A stretch of DNA of 59,637 nt. Origin: Palsa-459 sp035937595 (lineage in GTDB: Bacteria; Actinomycetota; Acidimicrobiia; Acidimicrobiales; RAAP-2). A program made the position numbers and the translations under genes. The notes beneath the pieces were generated by a model. It was given only the letters and a program-made list of their open reading frames with translations, ran no database searches and was not told the origin of the DNA. This document shows, piece by piece, positions 1-7,820 of this stretch (positions within the stretch are counted from its first letter, which is position 1; every line of letters starts with the position of its first letter). The DNA lies in the NCBI GenBank assembly GCA_035937595.1, contig DASZHS010000062.1, positions 1 through 59,637 on the forward strand, in the 5' to 3' direction.

Positions 1-1645
1 CTAGGACCAGCGACCGCCCCGCCGGTGGGCCAACTGGTACATGGCGCTTTGTCGAATAGCCCAAAGCCCCCGGGATCCCCGCCAGCTCGCACCCGAACGC
101 ACTTCGATTGGTGTACACGATCCGGTAGTAGACGGAGCCGTCCGACTGTTGGTGGCTCGCAACTGTCGCGGTGAGTCCAGCCGACGGTGAGCAGTAGAAG
201 GGCGGCGTGCTCGGCTCCGATGTGACGAAGCCCGTCGTCGCGGTTCCGCCGACCGTGTCGTAATACCCAGCCGCCGCGCACCCGCCAGGGGCGCACGAAA
301 CGAGGCCCACGATTGCGACGCCGCCCAGCTTGGGTGGCCCAAGCGGTCGGATCGCTTGCGCCCGGCCCCAGATCCCGCCCGACTGGTCAACGACGAAGCC
401 CTGTGTGCCGCCCCGCCCTTCGTCGTAGTAGCCCACCGCGGCGCAGCTACCCGCAGCTCCGCATGAGACCGACTGCATCGTCGCGTACCGGCCAGGGCTG
501 AGCGCCCCGAGCCCCGGCAAGGTTGTCGCCTTGCCCCAGCTTCCGCCCGACTCATCCACCACGAACGGCACGTCCGCCTGACCTGCCAAGGCGCATGCGC
601 CAGCAGCGGCACACGATACGGTCACGTTTGTCTCGTTGTTGCCCACGTCGAGCGCGCCGAGCCCGTGGACGACCTGCACCTTGCCCCATGTCCCGTTCGA
701 TTGGTCCATGTGGAAGACCTGGCTAACGCTGTGCGAGTCGGTGTAGTTGCCCCCTGCCACGCAGTCGCCGACGGCACCGCACGAGATCGACACGGCGAAG
801 GAGCTGGCATTCGTCTTGAACGTTGCGACGGGGATCGCCTGCGCGGTGTCCCAGGTGCCTTCCGACTCGTCGACGACAAAGCCCTGCGGAACGCCGGCCG
901 CGTTGTCGTAGGTACCACCTGCCGCGCAACTCCCAGCTGCCGCGCACGAGACCGCCTGCACCTCTGTGCCCCTACCCGCACTGAGCGCACTCAGCCCGGG
1001 AACCGCCTCTGCGGTGCCCCAGGTGCCGCCCGACTCGTCGACGACGAAGCCCTGGCTCGTTCCGTGCGAGTCCGTATAGGTGCCCACCGCTGCGCAGTCG
1101 CCCACCGCACCGCACGAGATGGATCGCACAATGGCGCTCCCGCCAACATTGAGCACGCCCAGGCCGGGGACCGCGTGCGCCGATCCCCAGACTCCGGCGG
1201 TCTCGTCGACCACGAACCCCTGTTCCGCTCTGCTGGCGTCCGTGTAGAACCCGCCGGCCGCGCAGTCTCCGACAGCGGCGCACGAGATCCACCAGATCTC
1301 CGCATTCAGGCCAGAGCTGAGGGAGCTGAGCCCGGGAACCTTGTGCGCGTTACCCCAGATCCCATTCGATTCGTCCAGGACGAAGCCCTGGTTCCGAGGT
1401 TGGCTGGGATTCCCAGAAGTTGGATAGGAGCCAACCGCGCTGCAGTTGCCTGCCGTGGCACACGAGATGGAGTTGACGCCCGTGAATCCATCGGGATTGA
1501 GCGGTGCGAGCCCATGGATCTCCTCGGCCCCACTCCACGTCCTCGGACTCGAAGAGCGACTCGTCGCCGCGAGGATCGTGTTTGCGGAGAGGAAGACCGC
1601 TGCCATAGCGATCGCGATGAACGTCGCCGTGACTTTGCGGTCCAT
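1..1645 (-). CDS. Secreted Cys-repeat protein (3' end cut by window)
   Basis: The reading frame stays open from an ATG at 1645 to the window edge, so the C-terminus is missing. The first ~26 residues are a signal peptide (basic MDRK, hydrophobic core, cleavage near ILA-A). About eight repeats of 55-60 residues follow, each with a Cys-x5-Cys core such as SCGAVGDCAAVG and a block like GFVVDESGGTWG. After the repeats the chain changes to a domain with FYCSPSAGLTAT and FGCELAGIPGALG, resembling DUF4232. The repeat layout suggests a secreted or wall-attached beta-propeller; function is unknown. The start is chosen for the signal peptide; AAGG upstream is a weak ribosome site. It lies on the element side of the integrase. 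Confidence 0.8.
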   Translation of the reverse strand, partial: MDRKVTATFIAIAMAAVFLSANTILAATSRSSSPRTWSGAEEIHGLAPLNPDGFTGVNSISCATAGNCSAVGSYPTSGNPSQPRNQGFVLDESNGIWGNAHKVPGLSSLSSGLNAEIWWISCAAVGDCAAGGFYTDASRAEQGFVVDETAGVWGSAHAVPGLGVLNVGGSAIVRSISCGAVGDCAAVGTYTDSHGTSQGFVVDESGGTWGTAEAVPGLSALSAGRGTEVQAVSCAAAGSCAAGGTYDNAAGVPQGFVVDESEGTWDTAQAIPVATFKTNASSFAVSISCGAVGDCVAGGNYTDSHSVSQVFHMDQSNGTWGKVQVVHGLGALDVGNNETNVTVSCAAAGACALAGQADVPFVVDESGGSWGKATTLPGLGALSPGRYATMQSVSCGAAGSCAAVGYYDEGRGGTQGFVVDQSGGIWGRAQAIRPLGPPKLGGVAIVGLVSCAPGGCAAAGYYDTVGGTATTGFVTSEPSTPPFYCSPSAGLTATVASHQQSDGSVYYRIVYTNRSAFGCELAGIPGALGYSTKRHVPVGPPAGRSLVL

Positions 1646-2038
1646 CGCGTGCCTTGGCTGGATTCGATCCAAGCTCCTCTTGATCACCGAATCCACACAG
1701 AGAGTCTCCCTGACGCCGTGGGGTCGCGCCAAAGCGAGTGCGGCATAAGTGCCAGTCGGGGCCAGGCAACGGTTGCGAGCAGGTCCGTGCGGCCCCGAGG
1801 ACACCTTCTCTCGACAAACGTAGAGACAGGATGACAATCCACCCGCCCCGCCCACTGTCCGCACCTCATCAGGGGCGGGCGCGAAGCGCCCGCGCCGAGA
1901 TCGCTCGTGACTCGAAAGAACACCTACGGCGCTCCTGGTAGATAACTTCCAGCACCCGACGAGCAATTTGTCGATTTCGGGCCCCTTTTCTGCCCATTCC
2001 TTTCTGGAGACAGTTTCGATGACCCTGAGGAGGCCGGA
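1646..2038. other. Intergenic region between divergent genes, with one hairpin
   Basis: No convincing coding sequence lies here; the short open frames on both strands lack family features. A perfect hairpin with 8-bp arms (GCGGGCGC / GCGCCCGC) and a GAA loop lies at 1875-1893. The stretch must hold the promoters of the divergent genes on either side. A strong ribosome site (GAGGAGG) occurs just before 2039. Confidence 0.5.
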
Positions 2039-2623
2039 ATGGAACTCGACACCCATGAGCCGCTGCTGCAGACGATCGAAGCCGCCGCCGCTCGACTGGC
2101 CATCGGTCGTACCCGCGCCTACGAGCTGGTGGCTTCCGGACGACTCCCCTCGGTCAAGCTCGGCCGTTCACGGCGCGTCCGGGCTATCGACCTTGAGGAC
2201 TTCGTCGCCGGCCTTCGTGCCGATGGCGCCCCCGAAGAGGAGCCCGCCCATTGCGTCTGCGGCGGCACGCCGCGCCGGCGGGAGGACGTGGCCGTAGACG
2301 TCGGCCGTCATGCGGATCGAGGCGTGACCGAGCACGTCGGCGACGACCTGAAGCGGCACGCCCTGGGCGAGCATCAGGCTCGCCGCGCTGTGCCGCAGCT
2401 CGTGCGGGTGCCAGTGACCGATCCTCGCGGCGCGGCAGACCGCCTCGAACTCCCGGTACAGGTTCCTGGGATCGACCGGCGTGCCGAGCGCCGTCGTGAA
2501 GACGAAGGCGCCACCGTCCGATCGCTGCCCCATCGCCGCGCCCGCCGTCCTCTGGCGCTCGAGGTGGACGCAGAGGACGTCGACCACAGGACCAGGGAGG
2601 CTCACCACCCGTCGGCTCCGTGA
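2039..2623 (+). CDS. Excisionase-family helix-turn-helix protein with antisense-derived tail
   Basis: Residues ~10-62 form a MerR-like HTH_17 excisionase domain: a first helix (TIEAAAARLAIGRTRAYELV), then the wing GRLPSVKLGRSRRVRAIDLEDFV. Such proteins act with tyrosine recombinases as directionality factors or regulators. The start is firm because GAGGAGG lies six bases upstream. Proteins of this type are usually 60-80 residues, but this frame stays open for 194 codons, and from residue ~43 it runs antisense to the integrase gene that ends at 2168. The arginine-rich tail has no family features and may be a read-through of a lost stop. The HTH part is solid; the real C-terminus is uncertain. 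Confidence 0.65.
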   Translation: MELDTHEPLLQTIEAAAARLAIGRTRAYELVASGRLPSVKLGRSRRVRAIDLEDFVAGLRADGAPEEEPAHCVCGGTPRRREDVAVDVGRHADRGVTEHVGDDLKRHALGEHQARRAVPQLVRVPVTDPRGAADRLELPVQVPGIDRRAERRREDEGATVRSLPHRRARRPLALEVDAEDVDHRTREAHHPSAP

Positions 2624-3367
2624 CGTCTTCGGTTCGCCGGCCACGAGCATGCCGCCCTCGCGCTTGAGCGCCCGCCGGATCCTCGCGGTGGCACCGTCAA
2701 GGTCGAGGTCCTCCCAGCGCAGACCGAGGGCCTCTCCCCTGCGGATGCCGGTCGTTAGCATCAGCACGAAGAGCGCCTCGTGGCGATGGTCGCGCAGCGT
2801 CTCGAGCAGCTGGCGTGCCTGTTCAGGCGTCAGCGTCCGGCCCTCTTTGCGCGGGTTCCTCGGGCCTCGGGTGAGGGCCGCCACGTTTCGGGGGACGAGG
2901 TTCTGCCGGACGGCGTAGTCGAGCGCTTGGGAGAGGACGTTGCGGATCCGCTGCACCGTGCTCGGCGACAAGCCCTCCTCCAGCTTCGCGACCAAGAGGC
3001 GGTTGACGTCCGCCAGAGAGAGCTTGGTGATCGGGCGATTACCAAGTGCCGGTACGACGTGGTGCACATAGACCGAGCGGTAGTTGTCCGCGGTCGAGCG
3101 CCCCACCCTCGCCGCCAGCTCTTCGTCGTGCCAGTCCGAGAGCAGCTGGGCCACGGTCAGCCGCGCGTCCGGAGGGCGCAGTCCCGCGTCGCGAGTCCTC
3201 GTCAGCGCCTTGAGTCGGCGCAGCGCCTCCGCCTGTGTCTTCGCGCTGACGTAGCGCCGGACCGGGCGGCCCTGGGCGTCATAGCCGAAGTGCACGACGC
3301 CCATCCAGCGCCCGTCGGACGCGCGCTGGAACAGGCTTCCCTCGAGGTTCACCCGTCGTTTCCCCAT
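2168..3367 (-). CDS. Tyrosine recombinase / site-specific integrase
   Basis: A 399-residue phage-type integrase. Residues ~8-60 are an AP2-like arm-binding region (GSLFQRASDGRWMGVVHFG), ~68-160 the SAM-like core-binding domain, and ~175-370 the catalytic domain. The catalytic set is complete: R209 in TTGIRRGEALGLRW, K247, H322 and R325 in HELRHS, H348 in LGHAS and Y358 in DVYGH. The frame is open further upstream into the tRNA, so MGKRR at 3367 was chosen because the family homology begins there; no good ribosome site decides it. It runs away from the 3' end of tRNA-Val, the usual layout of an element integrated in a tRNA gene. Its 3' end overlaps the excisionase-like gene. Confidence 0.92.
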   Translation of the reverse strand: MGKRRVNLEGSLFQRASDGRWMGVVHFGYDAQGRPVRRYVSAKTQAEALRRLKALTRTRDAGLRPPDARLTVAQLLSDWHDEELAARVGRSTADNYRSVYVHHVVPALGNRPITKLSLADVNRLLVAKLEEGLSPSTVQRIRNVLSQALDYAVRQNLVPRNVAALTRGPRNPRKEGRTLTPEQARQLLETLRDHRHEALFVLMLTTGIRRGEALGLRWEDLDLDGATARIRRALKREGGMLVAGEPKTSRSRRVVSLPGPVVDVLCVHLERQRTAGAAMGQRSDGGAFVFTTALGTPVDPRNLYREFEAVCRAARIGHWHPHELRHSAASLMLAQGVPLQVVADVLGHASIRMTADVYGHVLPPARRAAADAMGGLLFGGAIGTKAGDEVLKVDSPDAP

Positions 3368-3480
3368 CGACGCACAACGGTCGGCGCCAACTGCTGAAGT
3401 AACTGCTGAAGCTGGCGCCTCTTGACGCCGACTCAGCGTGTGCATTGCAGATTCGCGCATGCTGATCAGGGAGAACTCGG

Positions 3481-3554
3481 TGGGCCGTGCAGGACTTGAA
3501 CCTGCGACCCCTTGCGTGTCATGCAAGTGCGCTACCAGACTGCGCTAACGGCCC
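3481..3554 (-). tRNA. tRNA-Val (GAC)
   Basis: Cloverleaf read on the minus strand: acceptor GGGCCGT pairs with ACGGCCC, anticodon stem CTTGC/GCAAG closes the loop ATGACAC with anticodon GAC, and the T arm is GCAGG-TTCAAGT-CCTGC. The discriminator is A, and the genomic bases after it are CCG, so CCA is not encoded. The 3' end faces the integrase, so the T arm and acceptor are the likely attachment site. Confidence 0.93.
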
Positions 3555-3644
3555 GAACGGCAGAATCTAGCCGAACTCGACTCGAAGCTGGCCGGCGGCC
3601 TATCGCGTGCACCGAATCGCCGCGGGCGTGACGACCAAGCGCTG

Positions 3645-4073
3645 TCAGCGAAGCAGGAGGGCTCCAAGGCCGACGCCGGTGTTGCCATTCGGGATACCGG
3701 TGTTCGTCGGGAGATGCGTCACGACCGTGGCGAAGAGCGCGAAGAACGCGATGACGGCGATGACCGAGAGGGCGAGCCAAACCGCACTGACAACGATCGC
3801 GGCCGTCGCAAGGCCATCGCCGTCCTCACCCGTCTGTCGGATCTGATTCTTGGCAATGATGCCCAGGACGAGTCCTGCCGGCGAGAACACGAACGCCAGG
3901 ATCAACGCCGCGATGGCGAGTCCGTTCGTTCTGGGAGCGAGATAGGGGTTGTAGCCCGGCCATTGCTGTTGTCCCGGCCCAGGTCGCGGGTAGCCCCACC
4001 CCGGATCTGGAGGTGGCGTGGGCGCAGGTCCCGGACCAGCCCCCATCGGGTCCTGTCCGAACGGTGCGGTCAT
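3645..4073 (-). CDS. DUF4190-type small membrane protein
   Basis: A 142-residue protein. The first ~50 residues are rich in Pro and Gly (PGPAPTPPPDPGWGYPRPG), typical of cytosolic tails in actinobacterial membrane proteins. Two hydrophobic segments follow: NGLAIAALILAFVFSPAGLVLG and a longer one near ATAAIVVSAVWLALSVIAVI. The NGLAIAALIL start and the AKNQIRQTGEDGDGLA loop between the helices are characteristic of DUF4190. Its function is unknown. Start at 4073 is supported by AGGGG about ten bases upstream; an earlier in-frame ATG at 4106 lacks one. It stands alone, divergent from the next gene. Confidence 0.8.
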   Translation of the reverse strand: MTAPFGQDPMGAGPGPAPTPPPDPGWGYPRPGPGQQQWPGYNPYLAPRTNGLAIAALILAFVFSPAGLVLGIIAKNQIRQTGEDGDGLATAAIVVSAVWLALSVIAVIAFFALFATVVTHLPTNTGIPNGNTGVGLGALLLR

Positions 4074-4203
4074 CGTCGGTACCCCTGATTGGTTGGTGCG
4101 CCGCAACGTACCCCCGATCGAGATCTCGAGGGACCAAGGCGTGTCGCGGCGGCTCCACTCAGGCTCGGGGGGTCCTGCAACACCCGCTCGTTACCATGCG
4201 CAC

Positions 4204-4737
4204 ATGACCGTGCACATCCCCGAGTTCGCCCTCGCGCGGACGGAGCCAGACCCCCACCTCGGCGAGCGAGAGATGCTCGAGGGCTGGGTGGACTTCCATC
4301 GCGCAACGCTCCTCACCAAGTGCCAGGGGCTCAGCGCCGAACAACTGAAGCTCGCCTCCGTGCCCCCGTCCAAGCTGACGCTTCTCGGGCTCGTCCGGCA
4401 CATGACGATCGTCGAGCAGTGGTGGTTTCGTCGGCACGCCGCCCGCGAGGACCTCGAGTCCTACTACACGACGGCGGATTGGGAGGACGCTGACTTCGAG
4501 GACCTGGACGGCGCGGACGCAGAGGAGAACATCGCCAAGTTCATTGCCGAGTGCGAGACCTGTCGGCTGGCGACCAAGGACATCGGCCTCGACGAGGTCG
4601 TCAACAGCCGTGGGGACCATCCGGAGCGGACGACCACCGTGCGCTGGATCTTCACGCACATGATCGAGGAGTACGCCCGCCACAACGGGCACGCCGACCT
4701 CCTGCGCGAACGTGTTGACGGCGTCACCGGGGAGTGA
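4204..4737 (+). CDS. DinB / DUF664 family four-helix protein
   Basis: A 177-residue protein of the DinB-like superfamily (DUF664), whose members are four-helix bundles with a metal site, often thiol-dependent transferases or isomerases in actinobacteria. The early histidine of the family sits in LVRHMTIVEQWWFRRH and the two late ones in EEYARHNGHADLLRE. The W in VEQWWF and the ending DLLRE.VDG are also usual. This is not DNA polymerase IV despite the family name. Substrate is not predictable from sequence. The start ATG has no clear ribosome site, so a leaderless transcript is possible. It is monocistronic. Confidence 0.82.
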   Translation: MTVHIPEFALARTEPDPHLGEREMLEGWVDFHRATLLTKCQGLSAEQLKLASVPPSKLTLLGLVRHMTIVEQWWFRRHAAREDLESYYTTADWEDADFEDLDGADAEENIAKFIAECETCRLATKDIGLDEVVNSRGDHPERTTTVRWIFTHMIEEYARHNGHADLLRERVDGVTGE

Positions 4738-4929
4738 GGATGCAGCCGGAGCTGGTGGGCCAGGAACGAGAGGCCTAACACAGTCCCTCTGTTCGTCGCT
4801 TCATCCACGTGGGTAGGCAGGGCGCCACCTGGAGCACCCGTCTGCGGGCGGTCGACCCCTCACCTCCAGACCCCTGCCCGCTCGAACGCACGGCTAGTGA
4901 GTTCGACACCTCCGTCAAGCTGCTTTGCG

Positions 4930-5460
4930 CTAGTGCGCCAGTTTGAAGACCTCGTGAGCCGACGAGCCTCTGCACTTGACAAGCGAGACGGCAGCGTTGT
5001 CCGCCGGTAGCGGGATCCAGAAGCACAGCGTCGTGCCGCTCACCTGAATGAGCCCCGAAGCCGTGTAGCGGAACCGCTGTTGCTTTCCGAAGTTGCAGTT
5101 GGCGACCTTGATGGCGAGCCCGTCTCCGGCCTTGCGACCGGTCGTGTCCACGCACATGCCCTGCGAGTCGATCAGCGCGTTCGTGCCGTCTGAGTTCTTG
5201 GTGATGGCCCAGCGCTGGGTATCTGCGGTCGTGCAGCTGAACATGAACATGGCGCGACCCTGCGTGGCGCCGGCGGCCTCGTCGATGCAGAACGTGGTGT
5301 CCAACGTGGTCTTGAAGAGGAAGTTCTCTCCATGGGCCGTACTCGGCGTCGTTCGCGTGGTCACCGAGGCCTCGACGGCGAGGGCGCCACCGAGAAGTGC
5401 GACCAGGATCACCGCGGTGGACACTGAAGACGCAACTGCCTTTCGACCCATCCATGTCAT
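4930..5460 (-). CDS. Secreted ricin-type beta-trefoil lectin
   Basis: A 176-residue exported protein. Residues 1-32 are a signal peptide (MTWMGRKAVASSVSTAVILV, then AVEAS). The rest is one ricin B-like trefoil: QxW-like motifs in TQRWAIT and QQRFRYT, and the CxDxx pattern in FCIDEAAG and MCVDTTGRKAG. Trefoil domains of this type bind carbohydrate. No catalytic domain is attached, so it probably acts alone at the surface or in the medium. The start is chosen at 5460 because AGGGGG lies just upstream; earlier in-frame ATGs would add a non-secretory extension. It is divergent from the APC permease gene. Confidence 0.82.
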   Translation of the reverse strand: MTWMGRKAVASSVSTAVILVALLGGALAVEASVTTRTTPSTAHGENFLFKTTLDTTFCIDEAAGATQGRAMFMFSCTTADTQRWAITKNSDGTNALIDSQGMCVDTTGRKAGDGLAIKVANCNFGKQQRFRYTASGLIQVSGTTLCFWIPLPADNAAVSLVKCRGSSAHEVFKLAH

Positions 5461-5664
5461 GTGAAAACCCCCTACGAGGTGCGATCTCTGCAGTGTGCAC
5501 CCAGGGGACGAGTACAGCAACACGTTGGCGTGCCGGCGTTACGAATGAGCTGCGTGTGGCCTGGCGCAAATCCGCGAAAAGGCGTCCACTAACTGGTACT
5601 TTCCGCCGAAGCGGCGCACGTCGCACGAAGGCCGTGGCGACCGCGGCGCCGTGCTGGGGGAGTC

Positions 5665-7272
5665 ATGGTCGACACGGCAGTCAGGGACGTAGACGACCAG
5701 GAACGGCTGACGCAGCTCGGCTACCGCCAGGAGCTGCGGCGTGTGCTGTCCCTGTTCGACAACTTCTCGGTCGCGTTCGCGTACCTCTCCCCCGTCGTCG
5801 GCATCTACTCGCTCTTCGTCCTCGGGGCAGGAGCGGGAGGGCCCGCATACATCTGGACGATCCCGTTCGTGGTCATCCTGATGCTGTTCGTGGCGCTGGT
5901 CTTCGGCGAGCTGGGCAGCCACTACCCGGTCTCCGGAGCGCTCTACCAGTACGGCAAGTACACCGTCGGCCCGGGCTACGGCTGGTGGATCGGCTGGATC
6001 TACGGCATCGCGCTCCTCGCCACGGTCGCCAGCGTGGACACCGGCGTCGTCTCCTACGTCACGACGCTCACCCACAACTGGTTCGGATGGCACCTGAACC
6101 CGGCGAGCCACTCCGTGATCCTCTGGACCACGGTGATCTTCATCGTCCTGCAGTTCCTCCTCAACGCCGTCGGCGCCAAGGTCATGAGCCACGTCGCCCG
6201 CATCGGCGTCTACGTCGAGACCATCGGGACCTTCGGGGTCGCGCTCGCCCTCGGGATCCACGGGTTCAACCACGGCTTCGGCTTCCTGTTCCAGACCGCC
6301 GGCGCGCAGACCCCGTCGTCGAACGCCCTCGGGCTCAACTTCAGCGGGCACTGGCTCACCGGCGCGGCCCTCATCGCCGTGCTCGCCTCGGTCTACATCT
6401 TCTACGGCTTCGAGTCGGCGGGCGACATCGCAGAGGAGACCAACAAGGCGTCCAAGCAGATCCCACGCTCGATGCGACTCGCGCTCATCTACGGCGGCAT
6501 CGCGTCGTTCGTGCTCGTCATGGGCCTCCTGCTCGCGACGCCGGCCGGCGCCGCGGGATGGAAGGCGTCGATCACCGGCGGGATCCCCGCGATCCTCTCG
6601 GTGCTGCCGTCGTGGCTCCAGGACGTGTTCCTCCTGCTCGTGTGCATCGCGTTCTTCAGCTGCGGCACGGCGGTCCAGGCCGCGGGGTCCCGCGTCGCCT
6701 ACGCCTACGGCCGTGACGGCGCCCTCCCGGGCGGCGGGTTCCTGAAGCGGGTGTCCCCGCGGTTCAAGACGCCCGTCGTCGCCCTGCTCGTCGCCACCGT
6801 CGTCCCGGTCCTGTTCGCGCTGCTGGTCAACGTGAGCCCGACGCACAACAAGCACATCCTGTGGTTCACCTATCCGGCGAACCTCAACGCGCTCTTCGCC
6901 CTCGTCTCCTTCGCGACCTCCGGGATCTACCTCGCGTTCCTGCTGACGGTGATCGGCTCGGCGATCGCCCGGGCCCGGGGGTGGAAGCCGGAGGGCGCGT
7001 TCCGCCTCGGCAAGTGGGGCTGGCCCGTGACGATCATCGGCGGCGTGTACCTGCTCGCCATGTTCCTCAACATCTCCTGGCCGTCTGGGATCACGAGCCC
7101 TCGTGCCTTCTTCAACTACGACTGGATCACGCTGGTCGTCATGATGGTGATCGTGCTGGTCGGGCTCATCGTCTTCCTCATCGTCCGGCCGTGGAAGACG
7201 ATCTCCGCCCACGTCCACGACGAGCTGGAGCCGACGGGTGCGGAGCGCCATCCGCACGAGCCGCTCCCCTAG
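5665..7272 (+). CDS. APC superfamily amino acid permease
   Basis: A 535-residue integral membrane protein with about 12 predicted helices. The first helix begins after RVLSLFDNFSVAFAYLSP, the usual APC start. Helix 2 carries FGELGSHYPVSGALYQYG, the family's conserved region, and FYGFESAGDIAEETNKAS with PRSM matches the GABA/amino-acid permease branch (GabP/bacterial ACT type). It probably takes up an amino acid or amine by proton symport. A GGGGGAG ribosome site precedes the ATG. It is not in an operon; the next feature is a tRNA on the other strand. Substrate is undetermined. Confidence 0.88.
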   Translation: MVDTAVRDVDDQERLTQLGYRQELRRVLSLFDNFSVAFAYLSPVVGIYSLFVLGAGAGGPAYIWTIPFVVILMLFVALVFGELGSHYPVSGALYQYGKYTVGPGYGWWIGWIYGIALLATVASVDTGVVSYVTTLTHNWFGWHLNPASHSVILWTTVIFIVLQFLLNAVGAKVMSHVARIGVYVETIGTFGVALALGIHGFNHGFGFLFQTAGAQTPSSNALGLNFSGHWLTGAALIAVLASVYIFYGFESAGDIAEETNKASKQIPRSMRLALIYGGIASFVLVMGLLLATPAGAAGWKASITGGIPAILSVLPSWLQDVFLLLVCIAFFSCGTAVQAAGSRVAYAYGRDGALPGGGFLKRVSPRFKTPVVALLVATVVPVLFALLVNVSPTHNKHILWFTYPANLNALFALVSFATSGIYLAFLLTVIGSAIARARGWKPEGAFRLGKWGWPVTIIGGVYLLAMFLNISWPSGITSPRAFFNYDWITLVVMMVIVLVGLIVFLIVRPWKTISAHVHDELEPTGAERHPHEPLP

Positions 7273-7322
7273 CGAGCGGCGGTCCCTCGAACCTGTCGCC
7301 GCCGATCTGCGGCACCACTCGG

Positions 7323-7394
7323 AGGCGGCGGGCGGAATCGAACCGCCGTACGGGGCTTTGCAGGCCCCTGCCTAAACCACTCGGCCACGCCGCC
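7323..7394 (-). tRNA. tRNA-Cys (GCA)
   Basis: Minus-strand cloverleaf: acceptor GGCGGCG pairs with CGCCGCC, anticodon stem GGGGC/GCCCC encloses CTGCAAA with anticodon GCA, and the T arm is GGCGG-TTCGATT-CCGCC. The discriminator is T, as expected for tRNA-Cys. CCA is not encoded (CCG follows). Confidence 0.93.
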
Positions 7395-7494
7395 GGAGGC
7401 CGCGAGCCTATCCCTGGGGTCTTCGGTCGCCGCCCGTCCGCGAGCGCGCGCCACGGGTGCACGGCGCGTGCGCGGCGACGACCTCGACGGTCGC

Positions 7495-7689
7495 TCAGCG
7501 ATGCCGTCGAAGGAGGAGGCCGACGACGAGGAAGATCACGAGCCCGATCACCGCGAGCTTGACCAGCAGCCAGAACACGCCGGCCAGCCAGCTGAGCACG
7601 CCGATGACGATCGCGGCGACCGCGACGACGAGGACCACCGCGACGATCACCTCGACCAGGGCCCGGGACGTCCCCGTGGACTCGCTCAT
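7495..7689 (-). CDS. Small two-helix membrane protein
   Basis: A 64-residue protein with two hydrophobic helices, EVIVAVVLVVAVAAIVIGVLS and FWLLVKLAVIGLVIFLVVGL, ending in LLRRHR. The N-terminus (MSESTGTSRA) is polar and the C-terminus basic, suggesting both ends are cytosolic. The start is well supported by GGGAGGTG upstream. No family is recognised; many actinobacteria have such proteins annotated only as hypothetical. It sits between tRNA-Cys and a divergent L,D-transpeptidase gene. Confidence 0.65.
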   Translation of the reverse strand: MSESTGTSRALVEVIVAVVLVVAVAAIVIGVLSWLAGVFWLLVKLAVIGLVIFLVVGLLLRRHR

Positions 7690-7820
7690 CGCGCACCTCC
7701 CTGCCACCGCAATGCTACGGCGGCGCCTCCGGGCTCGTCCGCACGCCCCGCGTGCCCATCGGGCGATCCCTGAAGAGGGGTTCCTCGAGACCGCTGGCGA
7801 CGGCCGCCTAGGATCGGGCG

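Noticed and set aside
1738..1941. Short plus-strand open frame in the first intergenic region
   Set aside because: No ribosome site, composition of random GC-rich DNA, includes a hairpin.
3368..3526. Upstream extension of the integrase into tRNA-Val
   Set aside because: The extra residues are translated from the tRNA sequence itself and are not part of the family.
4197..4207. ATG seven bases before the DinB/DUF664 start
   Set aside because: It is out of frame and meets a stop after three codons.
5539..7257. Long minus-strand open frame opposite the APC permease
   Set aside because: Its translation is Arg/Asp/Glu/Val-rich low-complexity sequence, a usual antisense shadow of GC-rich membrane genes; the plus strand shows a complete permease.
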